A model generated the notes under the pieces. The model saw only the letters and a list, made by a program, of their open reading frames with translations. It did no database searches and was not told the origin of the DNA. From positions 1 to 64,000 of the forward strand of contig JAEWWU010000015.1 in assembly GCA_023396255.1 (NCBI GenBank): a stretch of 64,000 nucleotides of DNA, in the 5' to 3' direction. Shown piece by piece: positions 1-8,938 of this stretch. How positions within the stretch are numbered: position 1 is the first letter of the stretch; each line of letters starts with the position of its first letter. The stretch is from Bacteroidota bacterium. GTDB lineage: Bacteria; Bacteroidota; Bacteroidia; Bacteroidales; Porphyromonadaceae. Position numbers and translations under genes: made by a program.

Positions 1-1201
1 CGAAATCATCGTTTATTTGATCCATTTCGAACAAGACATCGTAGTCTACGTTTGCTTCGGCTAAGAGTACATTCATATGTCCCGGCATACGTCCAGCTAC
101 GGGGTGTATGGCATAGCGAACTCGTGCGCCATTTTCTTGTAGTTTGTCAGCCAAGTGTTTTACCAAGTGTTGAGCCTGTGCAAGAGCCATTCCATATCCC
201 GGAACGATAATCACCTCTTTGGCTGCAGATAGAACATTGGCGGCTTCTTGTATGGGTGTTTCGACTTTGGCGTGAGTTTTTGCTGTGTGAGATGCAACTT
301 CTTGCTTTTGTTGTGTCGTTTTTGCTGTCAGACTGGGTTTATTGCCTCGAGCAAAAAGAATAGATGAGAGATTTCTATTCATAGCACGGCACATTATTTG
401 TGTTAATAGTAATCCGGAAGCCCCTACGATGGCTCCAACAGAAACTAAAAGCAGATCGGAAATAGCCATCCCTGCAATGGCTCCAGCTACCCCACTCAAA
501 CTGTTTAGGAGACTAATAGTGATGGGCATATCGGCTCCTCCGACTCTTATGGAGAAATATAAACCAAATATGGAGGAAAGAATAACCGTTCCTATTGCCA
601 TAATCCAAACAGCAGTGTTTAGATCTTTGTATAGAGTGCCCACTACACAAAAGACTAAAGTCAAAACAATACTCAAAACGGTTATAAGGCTATGGAAATT
701 CCAAATTTGCGGTTTTTGGGGTAACACTCGGTGAAGTTTACCGGCAGCGACTAAGCTTCCAACAAGAGTTACTATACCTATGAAAACAGCTAGAAAACCG
801 GTAAATACGGAAAAAGAATCCCCTGTGTGTAAAGATAGTAGTCCTACTAAAGCAGAAGCTCCACCTCCTATCCCATTGAGTAATGCTACCAGTTGGGGCA
901 TTTGAATCATTTTTACTCTTTTAGCCAATAGAGCTCCTACAATAGATCCAATAGCCAAGGCAATATAAATAGATCCTAGGGAAACAATATTTTCTTTAAG
1001 GAGAGTAATTATGATTCCCAAGAGAATAGCCAAGGCAGAGAGAGTATTGCCTTGAGTTGCCGTTTTCACTTTGCTCATCATAGCAATACCAGCCAATACA
1101 AGCAAAGAAAGCACTCCACAGATTATAAGGTAGACGCTGTTATTCAGACCGCTCTCGAAACAACTGTCCAAGCAAGAGAAAGGACAAGCAAGTAAGTTCA
1201 T
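1..1201 (-). CDS. pntB: NAD(P) transhydrogenase subunit beta (partial, C-terminus cut by window edge)
   Basis: This is the membrane beta subunit of proton-translocating NAD(P)+ transhydrogenase, which couples hydride transfer from NADH to NADP+ to proton entry. About 400 codons are visible from the ATG at 1201. The family is usually near 460 residues, so the end of the NADP-binding domain III lies off the left edge. The start (MNLLACPFSC...) is followed by many hydrophobic segments, among them one containing VYLIICGVLSLLVLAGIA, as expected for domain II. The start overlaps the pntA2 stop as ATGA (1198-1201), which indicates translational coupling. Identity is inferred from the translated sequence and the gene order. 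Confidence 0.9.
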   Translation of the reverse strand, partial: MNLLACPFSCLDSCFESGLNNSVYLIICGVLSLLVLAGIAMMSKVKTATQGNTLSALAILLGIIITLLKENIVSLGSIYIALAIGSIVGALLAKRVKMIQMPQLVALLNGIGGGASALVGLLSLHTGDSFSVFTGFLAVFIGIVTLVGSLVAAGKLHRVLPQKPQIWNFHSLITVLSIVLTLVFCVVGTLYKDLNTAVWIMAIGTVILSSIFGLYFSIRVGGADMPITISLLNSLSGVAGAIAGMAISDLLLVSVGAIVGASGLLLTQIMCRAMNRNLSSILFARGNKPSLTAKTTQQKQEVASHTAKTHAKVETPIQEAANVLSAAKEVIIVPGYGMALAQAQHLVKHLADKLQENGARVRYAIHPVAGRMPGHMNVLLAEANVDYDVLFEMDQINDDF

Positions 1202-1503
1202 TTTTTACCTCCTTCCTTCTTTTTACTAAACATACGAAGCATCCTATGTGTAACGCCAAAACCACCAATAACATTGATAGTTGCCAGTATAATAGCTAGC
1301 ATTCCGAATAGGGTACGCAATAAACTATCTCCACTTATTAGAGCAGCTCCGGTAGCAGACAAGGCTCCGATAATAGTTACTCCACTAAGAGCGTTCATCC
1401 CACTCATAAGAGGGGTGTGTAGCAAACTAGGTACATTTCTAATGACCACATACCCCAAAAGGGTTGCTACAATAAAAACAGCAATAAGAATAAAAGGACT
1501 CAT
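1198..1503 (-). CDS. pntA: NAD(P) transhydrogenase subunit alpha, part 2 (membrane segment)
   Basis: This is a 101-residue membrane polypeptide corresponding to the C-terminal transmembrane part of E. coli PntA. Many bacteria encode it as a separate gene (PntAB/PntA2). From the ATG at 1503 it begins MSPFILIAVFIVATLLGYVV, then shows two more hydrophobic helices and a basic tail rich in Lys. The frame stays open for 37 codons upstream, but that extension is charged and Cys-containing and does not resemble the family, so the ATG at 1503 is preferred. It lies between pntA1 and pntB, and the three together make the enzyme. Confidence 0.88.
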   Translation of the reverse strand: MSPFILIAVFIVATLLGYVVIRNVPSLLHTPLMSGMNALSGVTIIGALSATGAALISGDSLLRTLFGMLAIILATINVIGGFGVTHRMLRMFSKKKEGGKK

Positions 1504-1591
1504 TTTTAGAAAGAAAAAATAAAGATGTAATGGTTCGTAAATGCAATGACCGGCAATCTTTTCATCGTTACAGTTTATATTCAAAGTAAAC

Positions 1592-1656
1592 CCCTCACCG
1601 TCTCCGCGCTTCACCTTGGCACATAAAGCGGAAGGAGGTAGGCGGGGCGGTGAGGG
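1592..1656. repeat. Inverted repeat in the pntA1-pntA2 spacer
   Basis: The arms CCCTCACCG (1592-1600) and CGGTGAGGG (1648-1656) are perfectly complementary and frame a GC-rich 47-base centre. The spacer between the two pntA parts is about 197 bases, unusually long for two pieces of one subunit. The arms could form an mRNA hairpin that tunes expression or processing between pntA1 and pntA2/pntB. There is no T-run, so it is not a standard terminator. Confidence 0.5.
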
Positions 1657-1700
1657 AATATATTTAATTAAGAGGAAAATCTCTAAAGAGTAAGGATTAG

Positions 1701-2861
1701 TTATGCCAATCCCATTGCTTCCAATGTGCCTCCGTGGACAATCTTGTTATCCCTCGTTACGATGATGGAAGAGATAACCTCATCATTGGTGTCAAGGTCT
1801 ATTTTCTCGTCCTTTACAAGGTATTTTACCAAATTGTACATATTCTGTGAGAACATCCAAGTAGAGCTTTGGGGTAACATTCCTGGAATGTTTTTGATTC
1901 CCTCCAAAGTCACTCCGTGTTTTACTTCACGCTTTCCTGCCGGGGTAATTGCACAGTTTCCGCCTTGATCGATAGAAATGTCTACGATTACAGATCCGGG
2001 GCGCATACTTTTTACCATTTCTTCTGTAACAATAACAGGTGCAATCTTACCAGGCACCAAAGCACTCAAGAAAACAACATCCATATCTTTGATGTGTTCT
2101 GCCAAAACAGCACGTTCTTTTTCGAGTAAATCCTCACTGAGAGGAAGTGCATAGCCTCCCGGAGCAATTGCTTTGTCTGCTGGTATTCCCAAGTCAATGG
2201 CTTTAGCTCCCAAACTAGTTGCTTGTTCGGTTGCAGCTGGACGGATATCTGCTGCATAGGTGACACAACCCAAGCGCTTGGCTGTGGCCAATGCTTGCAG
2301 TCCGGCAACACCAACACCCACAATAAGAGCTTTGGCAGGTTTAATGGTACCTACGGCCGTAAACATTTGTGGCATAAAAGAGGCCAAGTCATTGGCGGCC
2401 ATCAATATACCCTTATACCCTGCACAAGTACTCATACTAGTAAGAGCATCCAAATTTTGGGCACGTGAAATACGAGGAATACCATCCAAGGTTAGTCCAA
2501 TAACCCCTTGGGCTGCCATTTTGCGAACCATATCGTGATTGACAGGTGAAGCTGGATGAATAAAGGTTATAAGGTATTGACCAGCGTGCATCATTTCTAT
2601 TTCGTGCTTTCCGAAAGCCTCATTAAATAGAGGTTCTTTCACCTTAATGATGATGTCTGCGCGGTCATAGATCTCTTGAGGAGACTCAATCAACTGCGCT
2701 CCTGCTGCAGCGTAGTCAGGATCGTGGTAAGAGGCCCCTTCCCCTGCTCCTTTTTCAAACAATACGGTAAATCCGTCTGCTACATATTTGGCAACGGCCT
2801 CGGGGCTAGCAGCCACACGAGCCTCTCCGTGCATAATTTCTTTGGGAACACCAATAATCAT
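1701..2861 (-). CDS. pntA: NAD(P) transhydrogenase subunit alpha, part 1 (NAD-binding)
   Basis: This is the soluble NAD(H)-binding domain I of the transhydrogenase, related to alanine dehydrogenase. It has 386 residues from the ATG at 2861, which gives the family-typical start MIIGVPKEIMHGEARVAASP. An upstream in-frame start at 2897 would add 12 non-conserved residues and overlap the -7 box, so it is rejected. The nucleotide-binding loop ALIVGVGVAGLQALATAKRLG is visible near residue 180, and the AINE/AARD-type regions follow. It is the first gene of the pnt operon, behind a promoter at 2895-2925. Confidence 0.92.
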   Translation of the reverse strand: MIIGVPKEIMHGEARVAASPEAVAKYVADGFTVLFEKGAGEGASYHDPDYAAAGAQLIESPQEIYDRADIIIKVKEPLFNEAFGKHEIEMMHAGQYLITFIHPASPVNHDMVRKMAAQGVIGLTLDGIPRISRAQNLDALTSMSTCAGYKGILMAANDLASFMPQMFTAVGTIKPAKALIVGVGVAGLQALATAKRLGCVTYAADIRPAATEQATSLGAKAIDLGIPADKAIAPGGYALPLSEDLLEKERAVLAEHIKDMDVVFLSALVPGKIAPVIVTEEMVKSMRPGSVIVDISIDQGGNCAITPAGKREVKHGVTLEGIKNIPGMLPQSSTWMFSQNMYNLVKYLVKDEKIDLDTNDEVISSIIVTRDNKIVHGGTLEAMGLA

Positions 2862-2894
2862 ATTGTAATATCTAAAAATGTTGTTAAACGTTCG

Positions 2895-2925
2895 CAAATA
2901 TACAAATAAGCCTTTGGCATAACAA
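2895..2925 (-). promoter_or_regulatory. Predicted promoter of the pnt operon
   Basis: On the minus strand a TATATTTG box (2895-2902) matches the Bacteroidota -7 consensus TAnnTTTG. A TTG (2923-2925) sits exactly 20 bases upstream as the -33 element. The expected transcript would start about 25 bases before the pntA ATG at 2861. Confidence 0.6.
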
Positions 2926-2998
2926 CAAAAAAGAAGGGGCCATTGCTAAAAAACAGATAAATCCTCTCTTGATGCAATGTAAATGTTGCAGAACTTTA

Positions 2999-4582
2999 TC
3001 AAAACTCACTGGTAAAATGAAATGTTATCTCCGGAAAATCTTGTTGTGCCATAGCAAGAACATAGCCACTATCCGCCAAATAGACATCTCTACCTCGAGT
3101 ATCTATTGCCATATATTGGGCTTTTCGTTTTTTGAAGTTATCCAATACATTTTTGTCATTGCACTCTAACCAGCAGGCTTTGTGCAAATGAATCGGCTCC
3201 CAACGACATTCTGCTCCGTATTCGTGCAGAAGCCGGTACTGAATGACTTCGAATTGCAATTGTCCTACAGTGCCTATGATTCTACGCCCATTGAACTGAT
3301 TAACGAACATCTGTGCCACGCCTTCACCCATTAGTTGTTCAATCCCTTTGATGAGTTGCTTTTGTTTCATAGGATCGGCATTTTCTATGTACTTAAATAA
3401 CTCCGGAGAGAAAGAGGGTAATCCTCTGAAGTGCAGTAACTCTCCTCCGGTCAAGGTGTCTCCGATGACAAAATTTCCAGTATCGGGAAGACCTATAATA
3501 TCTCCGGCATAAGCATCATCAACGATTTCTTTTTTCTGAGCCATAAAAGCAGTGGGTGCAGAAAATCGAAGTTGCTTGTCCAAGCGGATATGTTTGTAGT
3601 AGGTGTTTCTCTCAAATTTACCCGAACAAATCTTCACAAAAGCGATACAACTGCGATGGTTGGGATCCATATTGGCGTGAATCTTAAATACAAACCCGGA
3701 GAATGGTTCTTCATCCGGAAAAACTTCTCTCTCTTCGGCTTGTATTGGGCGTGGTGACGGGGCTATGCGTACAAAACAATCCAGCAACTCCTGTACACCA
3801 AACGTATTCAAGGCCGACCCGAAAAAGACAGGAGCCTGCTTTCCTTGTAGGTAAGCCTCTTGGGAAAAGGTGGGGTAAACCCCGGAAACGAGCTCAAGAT
3901 CTTCTGCCAACTTATTTTTTGCAGAAGTTCCAATATGTTTTTCAAGTAGGGGATCTTCTAAATTCTCTATAGCAACGATATCGTGTGCCACTCTTTGTTT
4001 ATCTGCCTTGAATAAGTTGAGCTTCTTTTCAAAAAGATTGTATACTCCAGCAAATGAATCTCCCATTCCGATAGGCCAAGCCATAGGACACACGGAAATA
4101 TCTAGTTCGCTTTCTACTTCATCTATTACATCGAAAGGATCTCGCCCCTCTCTATCCAATTTGTTTATGAAGACAATTACTGGGGTATGTCTCATTCGAC
4201 AAACTTCCATAAGGCGGCGAGTTTGTTTTTCCACTCCTTTAGAGTTGTCTATCACAATGATTACACTGTCTACAGCTGTGAGGGTTCTAAAAGTATCTTC
4301 AGCAAAATCTTCGTGTCCTGGGGTATCTAATATGTTAATCTTGTAATCTTTGTAGTTGAAACCCATTACCGAAGTTGCTACCGATATACCACGTTGACGC
4401 TCTATTTCCATCCAGTCACTAGTTGCCGTTTTCTTTATTTTGTTGCTTTTAACGGCTCCTGCCACGTGAATAGCACCTCCATAGAGGAGGAGTTTTTCTG
4501 TCAAGGTGGTCTTCCCTGCATCAGGGTGTGATATAATGGCAAAGGTGCGTCGTTTGTTAATCTCTTCGGTGAATTTGCCCAT
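2999..4582 (-). CDS. prfC: Peptide chain release factor 3
   Basis: RF3 is a translational GTPase that recycles RF1/RF2 after peptide release. The 527 residues match the family length. The G1 loop SHPDAGKTT lies at residues 18-26. The switch region RQRGISVATSVM, the G3 motif DTPGHEDF and the G4 motif NKLDREGRDP (the extended RF3 signature) all follow. The C-terminal RF3 domain includes GQLQFEVIQYRL. It sits alone between pntA and the U32 gene with about 130 bases on each side. A small GGCACA-A6-TGTGCC inverted repeat (4625-4642) lies upstream. Confidence 0.95.
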   Translation of the reverse strand: MGKFTEEINKRRTFAIISHPDAGKTTLTEKLLLYGGAIHVAGAVKSNKIKKTATSDWMEIERQRGISVATSVMGFNYKDYKINILDTPGHEDFAEDTFRTLTAVDSVIIVIDNSKGVEKQTRRLMEVCRMRHTPVIVFINKLDREGRDPFDVIDEVESELDISVCPMAWPIGMGDSFAGVYNLFEKKLNLFKADKQRVAHDIVAIENLEDPLLEKHIGTSAKNKLAEDLELVSGVYPTFSQEAYLQGKQAPVFFGSALNTFGVQELLDCFVRIAPSPRPIQAEEREVFPDEEPFSGFVFKIHANMDPNHRSCIAFVKICSGKFERNTYYKHIRLDKQLRFSAPTAFMAQKKEIVDDAYAGDIIGLPDTGNFVIGDTLTGGELLHFRGLPSFSPELFKYIENADPMKQKQLIKGIEQLMGEGVAQMFVNQFNGRRIIGTVGQLQFEVIQYRLLHEYGAECRWEPIHLHKACWLECNDKNVLDNFKKRKAQYMAIDTRGRDVYLADSGYVLAMAQQDFPEITFHFTSEF

Positions 4583-4624
4583 AATGTTTGTATTGATAAA
4601 AAATCTCTATTTCGTCATTTTGTA

Positions 4625-4642
4625 GGCACAAAAAAATGTGCC
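4625..4642. repeat. Short perfect hairpin between the U32 gene and prfC
   Basis: GGCACA (4625-4630) and TGTGCC (4637-4642) flank a loop of six A residues. On the minus strand the loop is six T, so this is not a normal terminator. It lies in the 128-base gap upstream of prfC and downstream of the rlhA-like gene. Its function is unknown. Confidence 0.4.
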
Positions 4643-4710
4643 AAGAACCACCTGAAGGGAACTGAGAAAGTCGTCTTGTTCCATATACCTAACCCCCAAA
4701 GGGACACTTT

Positions 4711-6696
4711 CTAAAAATCTTTCGTATTCCTGTCTTTTGTTTCAGAAAATTGGTATACTTCCATTCGACAATGGTGGCAATTGAACCGAAGTTGTAATTT
4801 TTGTTTTCCTCGGTGTAAGAATAGCGGAAGAAGGAATGGAGGTTTTCGCTTGGTCCGCGTACAATATCCTAAATAGTTCAGAAGGCAGTGATGAGTGTAC
4901 ATAAGAGGAAGCCCTATAGAGTCGCCCTTTTGAGAGAAACATTCTAATCCGTTGTCTATTTGTTCAACCCCAAGATTCTGGTAAAATCGTTTAGCCTCCT
5001 CGTTGGTTACATTGTATGTATAGGGTAGTCTCTTGGGCAAATGTCTCCCTAACGTTTTTAGGGTAGATTGCTTTTTTAATACTTGTGCTCTTTTTCCTGA
5101 TAGTTTTTTGCCCAAATCGTCTCTTCGTTGTAAAGAGGTTTCTTCTATTTTGTCCAAGAACCTTTTTACAGCATCACGTTTTAGGGATGCAACGATGGAG
5201 AGAGGCACAAAACATTCGAAATCCTCAATTTGTATGTCTTGTGCTATCAATCCACTTCCTCCTAATTTATTGAGAGTTTCTGTAAGAGTTTTTCGAGCAT
5301 CTTTTTGTGCTGACTGAAAGGGGAGGGCCGTGGAAACGATGGCCATCAAAGGAAACTCCACTCCTTGTATGGATAGCGATAAAGTCTCATCCTGATAAAA
5401 TAACTTTAGGATTACCGGAATAAGATTAACCGAAGCTGTTGGATGGTTGAGTTGTCGTTCGAAGTCAATATCCAAATTACGATATACGGTGGTCCCTTTG
5501 GGTAGAGTAATCTCTTTGGACAAGACCACTGTGTTCCCTCTAATTCCATTAACCAATGCTCCCTCAGTATCACCATCCGGAGCTATAAAAAACAATCCAT
5601 CTCCATTGTGCCACTTTTCTGGATGTTCTTGCCGAGAGTACTTGATCGAAACGGTATTACTTTGTGCCTTCTCTAATATGCCAATATTTTCGCCTATACT
5701 TTTTGAGGTGTTGGGATTTATTATATCTCGTTCGGTAGGGGTACCTATGGATCGGTTGTAAGTTGTAAACCCTCGATGAAAACTTTTTGTCACATTCGGG
5801 TCAAAATTGAGTTTACAGTAGCCTAAAGAACTTCTATGCCCTAAATTTGAATGCGATGATAAGATTGCATCCAACTGCTTTCTGTAGTGTGCCACAGTAT
5901 TGCGAACATAGGTTGCGTTTTTTAACCGCCCTTCTATCTTAAAAGAATCAATTCCAACCTCAATCATTTGTTGTAAGATGGGTGTTCGATTGAGATCTTT
6001 TAGAGATAGCAAATATTGACTAGTGCAAATTTTTTCTCCATAAGCATCTACAAGGTCATAGCTCATACGACAATATTGGGCACAAGCCCCCCTATTGGCA
6101 CTTCTCTGTTGTAATGCTTGCGAAATATAACACCGACCGCTGTAAGAGACACATAGAGCTCCGTGAACAAACGATTCGTACCGGATGTTGGGACAAAGTT
6201 GTTTTATCCTTTTCGTGTCTTCCAAGCTCATTTCTCGGGGTAACACAATTTGTTCAAACCCCAATGCTTGTAAAAGTCGAATCTGTTCAATTGAGGCGTT
6301 GTGACATTGGGTACTGGCGTGTAGAGGAATAGGAGGTAACTCTAATTGAAGTAAGCCCATGTCTTGTATAATGAGAGCGTCTACTCCAACATTATACAAA
6401 GAATGAATGAGACTTTGGGCTATTGGTAATTCGTTATCGAACAGAACCGTATTAAGAGCGACAAAAACTCGAGCAGCTTGTCTATGGGCAACACCACACA
6501 ATGTTTCTATATCAGCTAGAGGTACAGCGGCATTGTTCCGTGCCCCAAATTGGGGAGCTCCTACATACACAGCATCGGCTCCTGCGCTGAGAGCGACAAG
6601 AGCTGTATTCAAATCACGTGCCGGAGCTAATAGCTCAATGGAACGAGATGTTTTCTTTTCACTGTTTTTTGCCACCGTATGCAAGATCTCCGGCAT
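4711..6696 (-). CDS. rlhA: U32 family protein, RlhA (YdcP)-like rRNA hydroxylation enzyme
   Basis: This protein belongs to peptidase family U32, whose studied long members (E. coli RlhA/YdcP) hydroxylate C2501 of 23S rRNA rather than cleave proteins. As I recall RlhA, the likeness runs the whole length. It includes ELLAPARD, GADAVYVGAPQFGARNNA, the Cys-containing stretch HGALCVSYSGRCYIS...ANRGACAQYC (expected iron-sulfur ligands) and a C-terminal HHCLLNYLGYC plus FNCHHCRMEV pair. Length is 661 residues from the ATG at 6696; TTG 6702 and GTG 6675 are alternatives. The start lies 38 bases inside upp, so the two genes are probably co-transcribed. The substrate is inferred from family only. Confidence 0.75.
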   Translation of the reverse strand: MPEILHTVAKNSEKKTSRSIELLAPARDLNTALVALSAGADAVYVGAPQFGARNNAAVPLADIETLCGVAHRQAARVFVALNTVLFDNELPIAQSLIHSLYNVGVDALIIQDMGLLQLELPPIPLHASTQCHNASIEQIRLLQALGFEQIVLPREMSLEDTKRIKQLCPNIRYESFVHGALCVSYSGRCYISQALQQRSANRGACAQYCRMSYDLVDAYGEKICTSQYLLSLKDLNRTPILQQMIEVGIDSFKIEGRLKNATYVRNTVAHYRKQLDAILSSHSNLGHRSSLGYCKLNFDPNVTKSFHRGFTTYNRSIGTPTERDIINPNTSKSIGENIGILEKAQSNTVSIKYSRQEHPEKWHNGDGLFFIAPDGDTEGALVNGIRGNTVVLSKEITLPKGTTVYRNLDIDFERQLNHPTASVNLIPVILKLFYQDETLSLSIQGVEFPLMAIVSTALPFQSAQKDARKTLTETLNKLGGSGLIAQDIQIEDFECFVPLSIVASLKRDAVKRFLDKIEETSLQRRDDLGKKLSGKRAQVLKKQSTLKTLGRHLPKRLPYTYNVTNEEAKRFYQNLGVEQIDNGLECFSQKGDSIGLPLMYTHHCLLNYLGYCTRTKRKPPFLLPLFLHRGKQKLQLRFNCHHCRMEVYQFSETKDRNTKDF

Positions 6697-7321
6697 CACC
6701 AAGCCCCGGTATTATGTAGGCATGGTCATTAAGAGTTGGGTCAATAGCTCCAACCCAAAGAGTGCAAGGAACATCATTGGGTATAACACGAGTGATATAG
6801 TCTACGGCTTGCTGACTAGCTATAATTGCAGCCAAATGCACCTCTGAGGGTTTCCCTCCGTGTTTGCGCAAGGCTTGATAAGAAAGCTCCATAGAACTTC
6901 CTGTCGCCAACATCGGGTCTACCAACAGGAGAACCTCCCCATCTATAACGGGGGTTGCGATATACTCAACGTGAACATCGAATTGGTTGCCAGTGGTTAT
7001 CTTCCTATATGCCGAAACAAACGCATTGAGGGCACGATCAAAGTAGTTGAGAAATCCTTGGTGCAAAGGTAGCCCGGCGCGTAGGATGGTGGCTATAATC
7101 GGTTGCGCCACCAACGAGTCACAGGAGGCTACTCCCAAAGGGGTTGTAACATCCTTTTTTTGAAAAAGCATTTTTCGACTTATCTCGTATGCCATAACCT
7201 CTCCAATACGCTCTATATTGCGACGAAAACGCATTGGGTCCTTTTGAATCTCAACGTCTCTCATCTCTGCTATGTAGGTAGAGAGAAGAGAGGGGTGTTC
7301 TGTTAAATTTACTATTTCCAC
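6659..7321 (-). CDS. upp: Uracil phosphoribosyltransferase
   Basis: Upp converts uracil and PRPP to UMP in pyrimidine salvage. The 220-residue protein shows the PRPP-binding loop DPMLATGSS at residues 135-143. It also has the C-terminal GLGDAGDLAYG motif that contacts uracil and ends near-terminally, as in the family. The start is a GTG at 7321, only 30 bases from a predicted -7 box (7351-7358), so the leader is very short. It is divergent from porT and overlaps the downstream U32 gene by 38 bases. Confidence 0.95.
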   Translation of the reverse strand: MEIVNLTEHPSLLSTYIAEMRDVEIQKDPMRFRRNIERIGEVMAYEISRKMLFQKKDVTTPLGVASCDSLVAQPIIATILRAGLPLHQGFLNYFDRALNAFVSAYRKITTGNQFDVHVEYIATPVIDGEVLLLVDPMLATGSSMELSYQALRKHGGKPSEVHLAAIIASQQAVDYITRVIPNDVPCTLWVGAIDPTLNDHAYIIPGLGDAGDLAYGGKKQ

Positions 7322-7350
7322 GATCGTAGGGAATTATTCATACTCGCCCG

Positions 7351-7369
7351 CAAAAATACAATATCTTTG
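7351..7369. promoter_or_regulatory. Back-to-back -7 boxes between upp and porT
   Basis: TATTTTTG on the minus strand (7351-7358) faces upp, and TATCTTTG on the plus strand (7362-7369) faces porT. Both match TAnnTTTG and only three bases separate them. No clear TTG is seen at the -33 position for either, so the pair is plausible rather than strong. The two polymerases could not be bound at the same time. The plus box sets the porT start downstream, at 7415. Confidence 0.4.
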
Positions 7370-7414
7370 CCACGTTGTACGTTATTTGAGAAGAAAATAT
7401 ATCTCGCGCAAATT

Positions 7415-8179
7415 ATGATGAGCTCATTGATTAGCTTTCTGTTGAAGTTTTTTTTGCATAGAACCCGTTTGTTGCTGAACTTGTTTATTCTCCTCTTGGG
7501 CTTTTTTCATATGGTCTTGGCGCAGACAGAGCGTGTGCAGAACAGGCCATATGCCGACTATAAGTTCTTTCATTGGGGCTTTCACGTAGGGTTGCATACG
7601 CAAGACCTTGTAATTGACAATACGGGGCATCTTTTTCCCGATGCTCCTGAAGGGGTTTCTCTTATGTATGCCTCTGTTCCATCCTATTTGCCGGGCTTTT
7701 CGGTGGGGGTATTGATGGATTATTCGCCGATACTTAATTGGAATTTTAGAGTGACTCCAACACTACACTTCGGAGAAAATAAGGTCGCTTTTTCGGATGT
7801 TTCAAATTCTCGATTGGAAACTTATTCTATTCGGCGCAATTTGGTGGAACTTCCTTTTCTAATTAAGTATAGCTCTGTCCGATTTAATAACACCCGACCT
7901 TACGTAATTGCTGGTCCTTATGCTTCTTTTCAGATTGGACAATCTTTGAATTCTTTGCTGTTCTTTCGACCAATGGACGCAGGCCTTGCGGTTGGAGTGG
8001 GTTGTGATATTTATTTACCTTACTTCAAACTCTCTCCAGAATTAAGGTTGAGTTATGGATTTGCAAATGTGCTTAAACAGAACAGACCGGAGTTTGCCGA
8101 TGATAATAGGAGATTTTATTCTCAGCTAATCAGTAGGATGCAGTCTCGAATGATTCTTCTTACATTTAATTTCGAATGA
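7415..8179 (+). CDS. porT: Type IX secretion system protein PorT
   Basis: PorT is an outer-membrane beta-barrel required for type IX secretion in Porphyromonas (SprT in gliding Flavobacterium). I recognise it by the region after the signal peptide, YKFFHWGFHVGLHTQDLVI, and by strands including the C-terminal RMILLTFNFE ending in an aromatic residue. Length is 254 residues from the ATG at 7415. A TTG 48 bases upstream is in frame but overlaps the -7 box, so it is rejected. The N-terminus has a long hydrophobic stretch ending in LAQ, consistent with a signal peptide. It stands alone, divergent from upp. Confidence 0.82.
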   Translation: MMSSLISFLLKFFLHRTRLLLNLFILLLGFFHMVLAQTERVQNRPYADYKFFHWGFHVGLHTQDLVIDNTGHLFPDAPEGVSLMYASVPSYLPGFSVGVLMDYSPILNWNFRVTPTLHFGENKVAFSDVSNSRLETYSIRRNLVELPFLIKYSSVRFNNTRPYVIAGPYASFQIGQSLNSLLFFRPMDAGLAVGVGCDIYLPYFKLSPELRLSYGFANVLKQNRPEFADDNRRFYSQLISRMQSRMILLTFNFE

Positions 8180-8198
8180 GAAGGTTGACTTGTTTCGT

Positions 8199-8885
8199 TT
8201 ATTTGAGCCTAAAGAAATAGCTTCCAGTAATGGTTAATGCCACTTCAGAAGCCTGACTGTACACATCTGAAACTTTAGTCGGGTATATGTTGTGCAGTCC
8301 ATAATAGGCGTGCGCTGATAGCATAACGGTATTTTTCCCCTTTTGCAGATAAATTACGGGTCCCCCTTTTATACCCCAAGAAAATCGACCGTTGATAGGA
8401 GCAGCGTACCTGTGCTGTTCTTGTTCACTAAATGAAGCTCCCTCCTTTCTTTGCTGATAATTAAACAAATACCCCACAGAAGGTCCTAAATCAACCCCAA
8501 CGAATATACTTTGTATTGGGTAGTATAAATGAGAAAGAAAAGTAGCTTCTACATAGTTCAATGCCATAGAAAACTTCTTGTTACTATCTGCTGTGTATGC
8601 CTCTTTCCATCCCCTGTGTGCCACGCCCAATTGCATTCTTAAAGCAGTATAATTTTGATTATTATGCAGTGCCTCTATCCCTGCATAGTATCCGAGATAG
8701 ATAGATTGATCAACACTTGGTGAAAAAGAAACCAAGGATCCACTAATTCCGCCACTTGCTCCCATCCAAAAAGTATCGGGCTTAAGGAGATCTTTTTGGC
8801 CATAAAGGGGAACAATCGTTTGGAATAACAAGAGGATTCCCAAACTGTATTTAAGGAGTAAGGAAAAGAGACGGTGCTGACACAT
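8199..8885 (-). CDS. Outer-membrane beta-barrel protein of unknown function
   Basis: This 228-residue protein has a signal peptide (hydrophobic LLLKYSLGILLLFQTIVPLYGQ, cut after YGQ). Its remainder has alternating polar/aromatic strands and Gly-rich turns and ends ITGSYFFRLK, as in small PorT-like/OmpA-like barrels. It resembles generic Bacteroidota outer-membrane barrel proteins, but I do not recognise a named family. It converges on porT (20-base gap) and follows the LysM gene by 53 bases on the same strand, so it may be expressed from the LysM promoter. Confidence 0.7.
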   Translation of the reverse strand: MCQHRLFSLLLKYSLGILLLFQTIVPLYGQKDLLKPDTFWMGASGGISGSLVSFSPSVDQSIYLGYYAGIEALHNNQNYTALRMQLGVAHRGWKEAYTADSNKKFSMALNYVEATFLSHLYYPIQSIFVGVDLGPSVGYLFNYQQRKEGASFSEQEQHRYAAPINGRFSWGIKGGPVIYLQKGKNTVMLSAHAYYGLHNIYPTKVSDVYSQASEVALTITGSYFFRLK

Positions 8886-8938
8886 AAGGTGAGTAGGTAC
8901 AAAACCGAGGGTACTAGGTCATTTTTGGTAAGAATGTT

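Noticed and set aside
1504..1614. 37-codon N-terminal extension of pntA part 2
   Set aside because: Residues are charged and unlike the family; the ATG at 1503 opens the hydrophobic start.
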